From Candidatus Avoscillospira stercorigallinarum (GTDB lineage Bacteria > Bacillota > Clostridia > Oscillospirales > Oscillospiraceae): DNA of 37,042 bases. The DNA lies in assembly GCA_018713205.1 (NCBI GenBank), contig DVFN01000051.1, positions 1 to 37,042 on the forward strand, in the 5' to 3' direction. Shown piece by piece: positions 8,414 to 18,240 of this stretch (position 1 is its first letter; each line of letters starts with the position of its first letter). Both the position numbers and the translations under genes were made by a program. The notes beneath the pieces are model-generated. The model was not told the origin of the DNA. It saw only the letters and a list, made by a program, of their open reading frames with translations, and did no database searches.

Positions 8414-9501
8414 GTGACCACCACCTCCCCCAGGGTCGGGATGCTGTCCGACGGGATAGAGATGTCAGCCGTGCTGCCGCCAACGGTTAGGGTCGAAAAG
8501 TTATCCACACCTGGGATGGTGAGCAGCAATGCGAGGATCCGGTTGTAGACCACAGTATAGGGAAGATCCTCGGTGGGCTGATAGTAGATCCGCTGATACT
8601 TGTTGTCGATCAGCGCCCTGAAATAGTCCTGGAGGGCGGCGGTGAATGCCTCTTTGACGGCCTCTGCGGTGGTTTCGGCCAGGGTTACAGCGGCGGATAC
8701 ACGGATCTCCACGGCCTTGGCAGCCTCCACCGTCGGCGTTGCGCCGATGGGCTTTTTCTGCAGAATATTCTGCAGCGCCGCTTCCACTTTTTCCTCGGAC
8801 GCCGGGGCATAGGTGCTGTCCACCAGAGTGACGCCCACGGTTCCGGGGCCGTTGGCCAGCTCCACGACCTTGGCCTCTCCGACGCCGTCGATCTCCAGGG
8901 CCCAAGCTCTGTAGTCCCAGCCGTTGCCGCTGGTGCGGGGCCGCTTGCGGGCCTCGTCGATGCGCTCATAGAGCTGCTGGCCGGATTCGTCGTCGGTGCC
9001 GCCGGTGGCCTCGGTATTGTAGTAGCTGGTGAGTCCCGGGATGTTGATCCACATGGAGGCCAGCGCTCCGGCGGCGATGTTATAGGCCGCGCCGTTCTCG
9101 GCCGCCTGGAGCTCGCAGACGGCCCGACCGTCCGCGCCGATGGTCACGGCCGCCACGGTGGAAAAACGCAGCCCTTCCGCCGTCAGGAAGACGGTGCCGC
9201 GCTGGATCAGCGTCCCCGGCGTGCCGAAGAGGTCCATGGAGCACTTGGCCACGGTCCCGCTCCGGCGGGTCATGTTGAAGTAGTCCCCGGCCACCAGGTC
9301 CAGGAACTGCCCGGAGGTCGGGTCCACAAACAGCATGGACGGCACGGCCCGCAGAGCCTGGTAGAACTCACTGGTGACCCGAGCTGCCGCGCCGATGGTG
9401 GCATCGGCAAAGCTGCCGGCCATGGCGCTGATGCCGGTGGCCGGGCTGAGCTCCTCCAGTGCCTCTTTCTTGATATTGGCCGTGGTGCGGTCCTCAAACA
9501 T
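8410..9501 (-). CDS. Baseplate J-like protein (XkdT-like)
   Basis: GDYFNMTRRSGTVAKC..F.GTPGTLIQRGTVFLTAEGLRF; start taken at MFEDRTT. Confidence 0.88.
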   Translation of the reverse strand: MFEDRTTANIKKEALEELSPATGISAMAGSFADATIGAAARVTSEFYQALRAVPSMLFVDPTSGQFLDLVAGDYFNMTRRSGTVAKCSMDLFGTPGTLIQRGTVFLTAEGLRFSTVAAVTIGADGRAVCELQAAENGAAYNIAAGALASMWINIPGLTSYYNTEATGGTDDESGQQLYERIDEARKRPRTSGNGWDYRAWALEIDGVGEAKVVELANGPGTVGVTLVDSTYAPASEEKVEAALQNILQKKPIGATPTVEAAKAVEIRVSAAVTLAETTAEAVKEAFTAALQDYFRALIDNKYQRIYYQPTEDLPYTVVYNRILALLLTIPGVDNFSTLTVGGSTADISIPSDSIPTLGEVVVT

Positions 9502-9919
9502 AGATTGCATCCCTCCCATACGGGGTCGTATATTCCACACGCATATGCAGCGTGGAGCCGTCAAAGGTCACGTCGTAGACGCGGCAGCTCTCGATATAAG
9601 GGTTGACCAGCAGCGCCTCGGTGACATAGCGTACCGCCTCGGACCGCTTGGTATCGGCTCGATAGGGGTAGCCCACCAGGCGCTCCAGCTCGCAGCCATA
9701 GTCCCAGGAAAAAGCGGCCCACTTGTACCGCTCTGTGGCGATAGCCCGCCAGACCCAGCTTTTCACGGCCTCGGCCCCGGAGACGATCACCGGGTTTCCG
9801 CCGGACCACCGCTCCCGGCCGGCCTCGGCGTCCCAGCTCACATCCCGGTAGATGGGAAGCGGGGCTGCCGTAGACTGCCCGGCGGGTACGGCATAAATCG
9901 GAAATAACGCTCTGGCCAT
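9494..9919 (-). CDS. DUF2634/XkdS-like baseplate wedge protein
   Basis: Size, order and motif content (WRAIATERYKWAAFSWDYGCELERLVG). Confidence 0.78.
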   Translation of the reverse strand: MARALFPIYAVPAGQSTAAPLPIYRDVSWDAEAGRERWSGGNPVIVSGAEAVKSWVWRAIATERYKWAAFSWDYGCELERLVGYPYRADTKRSEAVRYVTEALLVNPYIESCRVYDVTFDGSTLHMRVEYTTPYGRDAIYV

Positions 9920-9920
9920 A

Positions 9921-10223
9921 TCAACTCACCTTCGCTGTTAGATCATAGGTTTCCTGATCCGAGGACAGCATCATGACCCGGTCCCCGGCCCGGAGCTTGT
10001 TAGGGGCGCCGTCGTCCACGGTGTACTGATAATCCAGCAGCACAGAGACGTGGAGATCTTCCTTTTCCAGCCGCAGTCCGTCGGTCTCCACCACGATCAC
10101 CCCGCCGCCGGCGGCAATTACCTTCCCGACGGTGAAGGAATTGTGGGGCTGTACCCGGCGGGCCAGGCCCTGGACGGCCACGGCCATCCGCGTGATGCTT
10201 TCGTCGAATGTGGGCAGTCCCAT
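9921..10223 (-). CDS. DUF2577/XkdR-like protein
   Basis: LLDYQYTVDDG...LRAGDRVMMLSSDQETYDLTAKV; gene order. Confidence 0.75.
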   Translation of the reverse strand: MGLPTFDESITRMAVAVQGLARRVQPHNSFTVGKVIAAGGGVIVVETDGLRLEKEDLHVSVLLDYQYTVDDGAPNKLRAGDRVMMLSSDQETYDLTAKVS

Positions 10224-10224
10224 A

Positions 10225-11208
10225 CTATCCCTCGCTTCCCGCGCTCATTTCGTTGACGATGTTCCGGAAATTCAGCTTTAGCTTCGTCTTGTGCAGGCCG
10301 TTTCTCCAGGTGTGGGTATCAGAGTCGATCCAGAACAGGCCGCTGACGCCGCTGCCGGTGTCCCGGAGCAGGATGGCCTCACCGGTAATCAGCCGGACAT
10401 CCCCGTCCACCTCCACGGTCAGCGTCTGCTGGAGACCGTGGTCCTGAATCCAGGCCTCTGCCTCTGCCTGGCTGTCCTGGCCGCTGGACTGCTGGAGGAT
10501 ATGCTGCAGCGTCCCGTTCTGCCGGACGGATTCGGCGTCGCTGACCACCGTGACCTCCGCGCCGGTGTCGGTGACGATCTTCACGGTGTTCTGCAGCTTG
10601 GAGATATCCCATGTGATGGTCACGGCCTGGGTGATTTTGATTTCCAGATTGGCCGTATCAGGCTTCTCCGCCACGTCCAGGGCTCCGTCGCCGGAAAACC
10701 GCATCAGATACCGCTTCCCGTTGTCGGCCCCGGCTATGGTGTAGGCGGTGCCGATGATCTGCAGCAGCGTGACGCCGGGGAATTTCCGCTTGATCTTGCT
10801 GCCGGTGGCGGCCAGCTGCCCCACGGGAATGCCGAAGTCCCCGCACACCGTGGCGGCGATCTGCTCTGCCGGGGTACCGTCAAAGCGGTACCAGCCCTCA
10901 TTCTGGGCCAGGTACCAGCCCCGGTCCATGGAGGTGATATCGCCCAGGACGCTCTGGCTGTCGGTGGTGACAGACTGGAGCGGGCCGGTGTAGATGGCTT
11001 TTCCGTCCACCAACATGGTGATCTGGCAGCCTTCGGCCAGATCCGGCAGGCTGGCCGGGTCCCGCTTGTCCAGGGCCAGGGTTGCACCCCACTCCCGGGG
11101 CACCTTGGAGATATTGCCCTGCCAGGTGATATCCCGGATCAGCTGGGTGATATCCCTCGCGCTGCCGCCGCCCGGGGCGGTGAGGAGCACGCTGTAGTCT
11201 CTATCCAT
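10225..11208 (-). CDS. XkdQ/YqbQ-like tail hub protein
   Basis: DITWQGNISKVPREWGATLALDKRD...GDITSMDRGWYLAQNEGWYRF; gene order. Confidence 0.8.
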   Translation of the reverse strand: MDRDYSVLLTAPGGGSARDITQLIRDITWQGNISKVPREWGATLALDKRDPASLPDLAEGCQITMLVDGKAIYTGPLQSVTTDSQSVLGDITSMDRGWYLAQNEGWYRFDGTPAEQIAATVCGDFGIPVGQLAATGSKIKRKFPGVTLLQIIGTAYTIAGADNGKRYLMRFSGDGALDVAEKPDTANLEIKITQAVTITWDISKLQNTVKIVTDTGAEVTVVSDAESVRQNGTLQHILQQSSGQDSQAEAEAWIQDHGLQQTLTVEVDGDVRLITGEAILLRDTGSGVSGLFWIDSDTHTWRNGLHKTKLKLNFRNIVNEMSAGSEG

Positions 11209-11950
11209 AGTTAAGCCTCAGATTCCAGGTGCCGGTGGTCGGGTCCCAGGTACTCTCGGTGCGCTCCTGGATGATTTCTGAGCGGCTCTTGGCCTGCGCC
11301 GCCGGGAGATCGTCCCGGGCCGGAATGGTAATGGTCTGCCCCGGGTAGATCAGGTTGGGGTTCTCTATGATATCGCTGTTGGCGGCGGCAATGCGGCGGT
11401 ATTCCGTGCCGCTGCCGTAGTACCGCTCGGCAATGCCCCAGAGGGTGTCCCCGGCCTCGACGGTGTAGGACCGGGCCGTAGCCGCGCCGGTGGCGTCATC
11501 CCGCTTGGCGGCCGCGCCGCCGGAGATGGGCAGCACCGCCGCAGCAGGCCGCTGGTACCCCCGGAGAGTGATGGAGGCCGTGACATCATTGGTGCCGTCA
11601 TCCTCGCCCCAGGTGAGGTCCTCGAGCAGCACCTGGTCGTTGACTCTGGTGCCGGATACGATGTAGCGCACCACGTCCCCGGCCTGGCACCAGCTCTGCA
11701 GGATATTGAGATAATAGTCCGGGTCAGCCACGGCGCCGGGATTGCAGAACGGGTAGAGCTGGGCCGGGAGCAGCGCCTGGATCGTGGCGGTGCCCAGGGT
11801 CCTGGTGCCGGGGTAGTTGGTCTCGCCGATTTGATCCAGGCGGACGCTCTCGATCTGGTTCCCTGTACTCCAGGTGTAGCTGCTGGGCGTCACCGGCAGC
11901 ACCAGCTCCCGGCCCGTGGCCTCATGGAGAAAGGATATGGTTCTCAGCAT
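11201..11950 (-). CDS. LysM-domain tail protein (XkdP-like)
   Basis: YTVEAGDTLWGIAERYYGSGTEYRRIAAANSDIIENPNLIYPGQTITIP LysM motif. Confidence 0.88.
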   Translation of the reverse strand: MLRTISFLHEATGRELVLPVTPSSYTWSTGNQIESVRLDQIGETNYPGTRTLGTATIQALLPAQLYPFCNPGAVADPDYYLNILQSWCQAGDVVRYIVSGTRVNDQVLLEDLTWGEDDGTNDVTASITLRGYQRPAAAVLPISGGAAAKRDDATGAATARSYTVEAGDTLWGIAERYYGSGTEYRRIAAANSDIIENPNLIYPGQTITIPARDDLPAAQAKSRSEIIQERTESTWDPTTGTWNLRLNYG

Positions 11951-14028
11951 CAGCTGCCCACCCCCGCTGCCAGCGCCCGCTCCAGGGCGTCCGCGATCCG
12001 CGCCGCGATCAGGTCGATGTCGCTGTCGTCCCGAACGCTCCACTGGCCGGATATATTGACGTTGACGCTGCGGGCAGCCGTCGAATCGGCTTCCCGGGCC
12101 TCCCGGGCGGTCAGCACTCGCTCCCCCTCGTGGAGGATGGCCCGGAAGCCGTCATAGGGGACGCGGTTGAGGCCGTAGGCGTAACCGCCGGTGGACTGTA
12201 CGCGCTTTGCGTAGGCGTTCGATGAAGAGATATAGGCAGAAGTGTCAGCTGGAGCATTCGACCATGGCCGAAGGGAAAGTGAAGTCTCAGACATAGCCTC
12301 TGACAGGGCCGCCTGGAGGCCCTTGGAGAACTTCTGCCCCAACTCATAGCCAGCATTCCACATATCCTCGCTGGCGGCGCTGTCCTCCTGGACGCCCTGG
12401 ATCAGTCTGCTTTGCATCTCGCGCATCTCCTTGGCGCCTTCGCTCTCGTTGTAGTCGCTCATGCCCTTGACCTGGGCTTGCATGATCAGGCGGCCCATTT
12501 CCGCGGCATTCCCCTCGGCCTCGGCGATCTGATAGTCTTCGTTGTTCGTCATGACGTCGGTGATGGCGTTTCGGATGTACTCCTCTTTTTGGTTCTCCAG
12601 TTTTGCCATGTATGCTCCCATGGCCCGGTTTGCCTCTTCCATCATGGCCCCGGACTCGCCGGAGAGGAAACTGATCTCGTCCTCCAGGCCCTGCTTGCGG
12701 GTCTCGTTGTATCCCTCGCCGTAGGCCGCGTCCATGGCGGTCTGGGCGTCGGTCAGGGTGGACTGGAGACCGGAGAATGTCTTGGCCATGGTGTCCATAG
12801 CCCCGGCATAGCGCTCCATGCCATTCTGGATGATGTCCACGGCGTCCTGGCCGGAGATGGCTCTTTCACTGATCATGTCATAGATCGTTCCCTGGTCCAC
12901 TCCGTAGTGCTCACTCATCATGCCAATGACATCCACGCCACGTTCCTGGAGCATATTGAGGTATTCCAGGTTTGCCTTGTCGCTCGTCTCCATGCGGCTT
13001 AGACTTCGCGCCATGATGGTCATATCGCTACCGCTCAGCCCAAGCGAGCTGCCTGCGTTTCCGATTCCCTCCATCAGGTCCATCATGCGCTGGAGACCGC
13101 TGATCGTGCCGTCAGCAAAGCCCGGGGCCAGGGCGCGGCTCATAGCCGTCAGGTCGCTGTATTCCAGTGGCGTTTTGTTTGCAAATTCACGGAGCGCATC
13201 AAGATATCGGCCTCCGTATCCTTCTCCCAGCAGCTGATTGAAGCCGATCCTGTCCAGCTCCCACTGGGCGGCGGTGGTGGACCCGGCGGCAATGCTCTCC
13301 TGCATGGCGGTGAGCTGGCCTTCCACCGCTTCCTGGACGTAAGCTTTAAAAGCGTCGTCCTTTTGCTCGTAGTTCTGCGCCGCGCCTCCTGCCAGGCCTA
13401 CCAGGCCGCCGACTGCGGCGCCAATCGCAGTTCCGACGCCTGGCGCAATCATGGTTCCGATGGCAGCGCCGGATCCAGCGCCGCCCAGGGCCCCGGAGAG
13501 AAGATTTCCGCCGGCGTTGCCTAGCCAACTGCCGCCGACGGAATTGGCCCACTGGCCGGCCATGTCGCCGATCTGGGAATAGAGTCCGGCCTGGCCGATG
13601 GACTGGAGCATGTTCATGGCGCCCTGGGGCTGGGTGCTGCCGCCTATGCGGTTGTTGGCTCTGGAGATAGCCCCGGTGGCCTCCTCCATGTCCCGGGTAG
13701 TGGCCCTGATCTGGCGGCCCACCAGCTCATACTGCTGGCGGATGTTGGTGAGGTTCTCCTCTGCCTGCCGCCAGTCTGCCTCGGCGGCTTTCCTCTCAGC
13801 TTCTGTGGCGCTGTCGCCAAGGGCCTCAAAGGCCTTCTGGGCGCTCTTGGCCTCCCGGGTCGCACTGGCCAGGTCCATTTTCATCTGGACCCGGGTGCTG
13901 TTGAGGCGGTCCAGCTCCCGCTGCAGCTCCGACACGTCGGTCCGGAACGCGGTCATAGAATTGCGCATTCCGACCACAGCCTGGGAAAGATTGTCCTTGA
14001 CGCTCATGGCTACGCTGGCATCTGGCAT
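11950..14028 (-). CDS. Tail tape measure protein
   Basis: 692 aa, N-terminal coiled coil, Gly/Ala-rich hydrophobic segment (APGVGTAIGAAVGGLVGLAGGAA), tail-gene context. Confidence 0.88.
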   Translation of the reverse strand: MPDASVAMSVKDNLSQAVVGMRNSMTAFRTDVSELQRELDRLNSTRVQMKMDLASATREAKSAQKAFEALGDSATEAERKAAEADWRQAEENLTNIRQQYELVGRQIRATTRDMEEATGAISRANNRIGGSTQPQGAMNMLQSIGQAGLYSQIGDMAGQWANSVGGSWLGNAGGNLLSGALGGAGSGAAIGTMIAPGVGTAIGAAVGGLVGLAGGAAQNYEQKDDAFKAYVQEAVEGQLTAMQESIAAGSTTAAQWELDRIGFNQLLGEGYGGRYLDALREFANKTPLEYSDLTAMSRALAPGFADGTISGLQRMMDLMEGIGNAGSSLGLSGSDMTIMARSLSRMETSDKANLEYLNMLQERGVDVIGMMSEHYGVDQGTIYDMISERAISGQDAVDIIQNGMERYAGAMDTMAKTFSGLQSTLTDAQTAMDAAYGEGYNETRKQGLEDEISFLSGESGAMMEEANRAMGAYMAKLENQKEEYIRNAITDVMTNNEDYQIAEAEGNAAEMGRLIMQAQVKGMSDYNESEGAKEMREMQSRLIQGVQEDSAASEDMWNAGYELGQKFSKGLQAALSEAMSETSLSLRPWSNAPADTSAYISSSNAYAKRVQSTGGYAYGLNRVPYDGFRAILHEGERVLTAREAREADSTAARSVNVNISGQWSVRDDSDIDLIAARIADALERALAAGVGS

Positions 14029-14585
14029 TTATCCCGCCTCCTCTCGCTTTCTCAAGTAGTCGATCAGCAGGGCCATGGTGAGGGCCTGCTCGGTGGGGCT
14101 CTGCCGGAGATATTCCCCCGGCAGAATACCAAAACGAAGCAGCACCTGCATGACATCCCACCGGCCCTGCGGGATCAGTTTTTTTCGGCGTCCTCCAGGA
14201 TATCCGCCACCGCGTGGCTCTCCAGATCAGCCGCCGGGGCGTCCATGGTCACGACGCTTCCGGCAGCGTAGCCGTTGATGACGTCTGCCGCCTTGCAGAT
14301 CTTCTCGATCTCGCCGCCGCGGAACAGCTTTTTCACGGCGTCCGCCGGGGTGGCACAGCCCATCTTGTCCCGGTAGAACGCCTCAGACCGGAAGTCCGGC
14401 GCTTTGACCGAGGCCAGGAGGTAGGCCATATTGGCGTCCTCCCGGCGACGGCAGCGCATCAGTTCGTCGTAGCCGATCTCCTGCAGGGTCAGCTTCAGGC
14501 CCAGGCGGGGGATCAGGACGTCCTTGGTCTCCTTCTCGGGGAGCTCCAGCCCCAGCAGGGCATTCAAATCGGTTTTGGTCTTCAT
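14029..14585 (-). CDS. Tail assembly chaperone, -1 frameshift fusion product (GT-like)
   Basis: 0-frame ORF 14175-14585 ends EDAEKN*; slipping at A AAA AAC (14184-14178) continues KLIPQGRWDVMQVLLRFGILPGEYLRQSPTEQALTMALLIDYLRKREEAG* directly before the tape measure ATG. Confidence 0.82.
14175..14585 (-). CDS. Tail assembly chaperone (XkdN-like), unshifted product
   Basis: KTDLNALLGLELPEKETKDVLIPRLGLKLTLQEIGYDELMRCR; between tube and tape measure. Confidence 0.85.
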   Translation of the reverse strand: MKTKTDLNALLGLELPEKETKDVLIPRLGLKLTLQEIGYDELMRCRRREDANMAYLLASVKAPDFRSEAFYRDKMGCATPADAVKKLFRGGEIEKICKAADVINGYAAGSVVTMDAPAADLESHAVADILEDAEKN

Positions 14586-14600
14586 GTAGTCCTCCTGTCT

Positions 14601-15041
14601 TTAGTTCGGCTCGATCACGTCCAGCAGCTCGTACCGCGTGAACGTGAAGGGGCGGGTCACCGTGCCGGGCGTGGCCACCTTGTGGTCCGCCAGGGTCACA
14701 TCGTCAAAGCTGCAGTTGTAGAACGCGATGCGCTCGCAGCCATAGGCATCCGGATCGTTGACCTTGGTGATGATGGTATAGCGCCGGTCGATACCGTTCA
14801 GAACACCCTGTTCCTCCTCCAGGTCCGCAGAGTCCACCTTGTGCATGGTGAGACTGCCGGTGCCGGAGCCGCCGGTGGCCTTTTTGTCTTCCATGAACTG
14901 GCCGCACAGTTGGATCACCGTCTTGTTCTTGGCGATTTTGGCCTGGCAGGCCGTGCATTCCGCCTTCAGGATCCCATCGACCCATACCTCGGTATAGGTG
15001 CCGTTGATGACCCGTTTGGCGCTGTCAATTCTCTGTGCCAT
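14601..15041 (-). CDS. Tail tube protein (XkdM-like)
   Basis: MAQRIDSAKRVINGTYTEVWVDGILKAE...GTGSLTMHKVDS. Confidence 0.88.
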   Translation of the reverse strand: MAQRIDSAKRVINGTYTEVWVDGILKAECTACQAKIAKNKTVIQLCGQFMEDKKATGGSGTGSLTMHKVDSADLEEEQGVLNGIDRRYTIITKVNDPDAYGCERIAFYNCSFDDVTLADHKVATPGTVTRPFTFTRYELLDVIEPN

Positions 15042-15055
15042 TCTTGCGCACCCCC

Positions 15056-16156
15056 TTAGAGATTGCTGAAGCGGACTTCGAAGTCCTCCATGGCGTCCAC
15101 AATACGGCCGCCGCAGCGGATAAAGACCCAGGTGCCGGTCTGGTACTCCAGAATCTGCTGCCGGGTCAGACCGGACACATCCACGCCATTGGCCCGCAGC
15201 CAATTATACTGGGCATCGTAGTCCACCTCGGCAAAGCTCTCCCCGGGGTTCAGCACGCCCTCCCGCTCCAGGTACTGGAAATAGGACAGGATGGCCGCCA
15301 CCAGGATCTGCTTGTTGTCGTAGGTGTTCGGGAACTTGCCGATATACTCTCCTTCGATGGTGGTCCGGAGGTAGTAGGTGATCAGGTCCATGGCCTCGAC
15401 GATCTTGATCTTCCGCCAGTCCTCTTTGCCGCCCTTGGGAATCGTCTGCATGGAGTTGACACCCCGGGCGATCTTGGCCTGAACGCCGTCGTGGACCAGG
15501 ATCAGCTTGCCGCCATCGATGGCGTCATTGATCGCCGACGTGGTACGAGCCGTGACGGCAGTCAGCTCCGGCAGCGGCGCGTAGGTGGAGGACATTCCCA
15601 TGGGGATGCCAGCCAGCACGCCGGCGATTCTGGCGCAGTAGCTGGAGGCGGTCACCGCCTGGTCTCCCTGCATCATGCCGGTTTCGTCCAGCTCGATGAC
15701 GCCGATGTTGTCGGCGCCGGTGGTGTCAAAGGGCCGCACCAGCTTGGGCGTCCGGTACAGCGCCCGCTGGGCCAGGGTCCACTCCAGCAGCTTGGCGGAC
15801 TCCTCGTCCGTCATATCGGGCGGCCCGGCGATGTAGTCCACGCTGTAGCGCTCGATGAGCTTCAGGCCGTTTTCCAGGGCCGTGGTGTTTTCCGTGCCGG
15901 GGGCAATGACCAGCAGCACCACCAGGGACGGGACGCCCCGGTCGCTGCCCTCAAAGGCGGTTTTGATGTGCGTCTTGTTCGCCTCTCCCAGATCCTCCGG
16001 GATCAGCGTCTGACTCTGCAGCAGGTGCACGCCCTGCTTGTTGGGGTCCCGGACGATCACGGCCACATAGCCGCGCTTGGCCCGGTTGTTGGCCGCCTGC
16101 GCCGCCGCCTCAAAGGCGATAAACAGCTTCGGCAGACCGATGGTATTAAGCGCCAT
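15056..16156 (-). CDS. Contractile tail sheath protein (XkdK-like)
   Basis: GLPKLFIAFEAAAQAANNRAKRGYVAVIVRD..., LPELTAVTARTTSAINDAIDGGKLILVHDG; next to tube. Confidence 0.9.
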   Translation of the reverse strand: MALNTIGLPKLFIAFEAAAQAANNRAKRGYVAVIVRDPNKQGVHLLQSQTLIPEDLGEANKTHIKTAFEGSDRGVPSLVVLLVIAPGTENTTALENGLKLIERYSVDYIAGPPDMTDEESAKLLEWTLAQRALYRTPKLVRPFDTTGADNIGVIELDETGMMQGDQAVTASSYCARIAGVLAGIPMGMSSTYAPLPELTAVTARTTSAINDAIDGGKLILVHDGVQAKIARGVNSMQTIPKGGKEDWRKIKIVEAMDLITYYLRTTIEGEYIGKFPNTYDNKQILVAAILSYFQYLEREGVLNPGESFAEVDYDAQYNWLRANGVDVSGLTRQQILEYQTGTWVFIRCGGRIVDAMEDFEVRFSNL

Positions 16157-16643
16157 ATGATTCTCCTTCCTCGGAATTGACCCGCAGCGCGTAGTCCTCC
16201 ATGAGCGGCGTGGCCTTCGTCACGGGGTCGTCCGGGTCATGTATATCGTGATAGCCAGGCCGCTGGTCGTACCAGGACGCAGTGAAGCGGATATAGGCCA
16301 CGCCAGGGCCGCTGCCGTCCGCCACTGTGGAAATCTGCACCGCCCGGTCCCCGACGATCAGGTGCGGGGCTCCGAAGGCCTCCAGCACCGCCGCCTGGTT
16401 CTGCCGCAGCTCCTCGGTGCTCTGCTCATCGTAGTCGTCGGTGGAACAGAACAGCTCCAGCTCCGTCTCCACGTTCCACAGCACCACCGCGATGCCGGCA
16501 GAGGTAAATCCCGCCTCGGTGACATAGAGGAACGACGACGGCCTTTGGAAGTCGGCGGGGCAGAAGTCCCGGTAGATCATCCGGTCCGGCCATAGTGCGG
16601 CGATTTTCGAGGCAATGGCCTCACAGAGGTCAACCTGGTTCAT
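16146..16643 (-). CDS. Phage tail terminator-like protein
   Basis: MNQVDLCEAIASKIAALWPDRMIYRDFCPADFQRPSSFLY; between sheath and neck genes. Confidence 0.6.
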   Translation of the reverse strand: MNQVDLCEAIASKIAALWPDRMIYRDFCPADFQRPSSFLYVTEAGFTSAGIAVVLWNVETELELFCSTDDYDEQSTEELRQNQAAVLEAFGAPHLIVGDRAVQISTVADGSGPGVAYIRFTASWYDQRPGYHDIHDPDDPVTKATPLMEDYALRVNSEEGESYGA

Positions 16644-17131
16644 CCGCGTCCCTCCAGTCTGGCAGCCACGACAGCAGCCAGCTGCCGCACCGTCGCGGAG
16701 CCCTCGGCCTGCAGCTTGGACCGGGTGCCGGCATAAAAATGCTTGCCCGGCACAGCCGCTACTTTGATTCGCGGCTTGTAGTAATACCCCTGCTTCTTGA
16801 CGGCGCTGGGCCGCCGGTGCCGGTGGCCGTTCTCAATGGCATTGGTCACATAGCCCACGGCGTACTGTTTGCCGCCCGGCGTGGTCTTGTAGGTGTTCGC
16901 CTTGGGCCGGACGGCCACATAGCCCTTACCGCTGCCGACGTGCTTGTCCTGCCAGCTCTGCACCTGCCCGGTGCCGCCAATGGCGCCCTGGACATCTCCC
17001 AGGAGCTTACCCGCCAGCTGCTCCAGGAGGTCGCCCTTGATATCCGGGTAGTCCCGCAGCAGCGCCTCGAAGTTGTCGATCAGCTCATCAATGCCGGTCA
17101 TCTCTACACTGTTCACAGAGCACCTCCTCAC
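16640..17131 (-). CDS. HK97 gp10-like/XkdI-like neck protein
   Basis: Size, basic C-terminus and gene order. Confidence 0.65.
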   Translation of the reverse strand: MRRCSVNSVEMTGIDELIDNFEALLRDYPDIKGDLLEQLAGKLLGDVQGAIGGTGQVQSWQDKHVGSGKGYVAVRPKANTYKTTPGGKQYAVGYVTNAIENGHRHRRPSAVKKQGYYYKPRIKVAAVPGKHFYAGTRSKLQAEGSATVRQLAAVVAARLEGRG

Positions 17132-17745
17132 ACATCGCGGCTAAATGCCAGCTCATACTCATTCTTGTTGACGCCTGCCAACAGGTGGCGCTTCTGGACG
17201 TTGTAGACGGCCTGGAGAACGGCCTCTTCAATGGTCACTAGGTCGCCCACCTCCAGCACAATTTCCTTGGGCGTGACCAGGACGAGCGCGTCGTCCTCGG
17301 CAGCGTGGGTGTCGGATTTCTCATAGCCGGACCACTTTCCCGTTATGATCCCCGGGAAGGTGACCGGCGTCTTCTCCACCTTCTGCGGCCGGTTTCCCTC
17401 ACCCAGTACAGTGGTATATCCGGTTGCGGTGCATGGAGAAACAAAGTCGCAGATGGCAGCCTTGACCGCCACCCGGTCCCGTGCTTCTCCCACCTCGATG
17501 GCCGTCGGGAGCAGGAATTTTCCTGCCCACCGCATGGCACGGAAGAGGTCAAACCGGCCATCATGCCGCATGGTCACAGTCACGCCCATGGCAGCTGTGC
17601 CAACCGAAGAGAACACATTTCTGCGCCTGTCCTCCACTACGCTCGCCCAGGCCAATCGTTCCCGCTCCCACCGGTATTCATCGCCGGTTTTCCGGAGCGC
17701 CAGCACCTCCACCTTGTCGTCCAGCAGGGTCGATAGATTTTCCAC
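17128..17745 (-). CDS. Head-tail connector/closure protein
   Basis: LAWASVVEDRRRNVFSSVGTAAMGVTVTMR...; gene order. Confidence 0.6.
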   Translation of the reverse strand: MENLSTLLDDKVEVLALRKTGDEYRWERERLAWASVVEDRRRNVFSSVGTAAMGVTVTMRHDGRFDLFRAMRWAGKFLLPTAIEVGEARDRVAVKAAICDFVSPCTATGYTTVLGEGNRPQKVEKTPVTFPGIITGKWSGYEKSDTHAAEDDALVLVTPKEIVLEVGDLVTIEEAVLQAVYNVQKRHLLAGVNKNEYELAFSRDV

Positions 17746-17747
17746 TT

Positions 17748-18074
17748 CTACCCCCCCTCTACACCGGGCAGCAGATTGGTGCTGTGCATGTTGAGGATCT
17801 GCAGCACCGTGGGGTTCATGGTCCCGGACTGGGCCGTGATCTGGTGGCTGTCCACCATCTCTGCGGCCATGGCCTTGATGGCATAGCTGATATCCTCCAG
17901 CTGGCAGTCCTGCATGCTGAGGCCGGTATATCCCTCCACCGCGGCCTTCGCGGCGGTCAAAGCGGCCTCACAGTCCATGCGCTCGGCGTCGCTGAGTGCC
18001 GGGTAGTCTGCCGCATCCAAAATCAGCCGGGCAAAGAGGGCGATGTCAACCGCCCGGATCTCCGCTGGGATCAT
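17748..18074 (-). CDS. gp6-like head-tail connector (YqbG-like)
   Basis: LILDAADYPALSDAERMDCEAALTAAKAAVEGYTG. Confidence 0.65.
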   Translation of the reverse strand: MIPAEIRAVDIALFARLILDAADYPALSDAERMDCEAALTAAKAAVEGYTGLSMQDCQLEDISYAIKAMAAEMVDSHQITAQSGTMNPTVLQILNMHSTNLLPGVEGG

Positions 18075-18240
18075 TGTTTTCCACGCCCTTTCCTCTGGGC
18101 TTTTTCTCCTTCACCGTCTCCAGGTAGTTGCAATGGAGCAGCGGGGCAGCGACATCCTCGGGGACGTCGCGCACCTCACCCACCGCCATGCTCACCGGAC
18201 CGGCAAAGGACACCTTTGCGCGTACCAGCATATCAGCCAC
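18046..18240 (-). CDS. Small hypothetical phage protein
   Basis: 64 aa, lies between capsid and connector genes, overlapping starts. Confidence 0.5.
   Translation of the reverse strand: MADMLVRAKVSFAGPVSMAVGEVRDVPEDVAAPLLHCNYLETVKEKKPRGKGVENNDPSGDPGG

Noticed and set aside
10291-11214. Long plus-strand ORFs opposite the structural genes (for example 307 aa here, and 3237-4040, 15035-16180, 18128-19468, 21486-22268)
   Set aside because: Antisense shadows of GC-rich coding genes; low-complexity translations while the minus strand encodes recognisable phage proteins.
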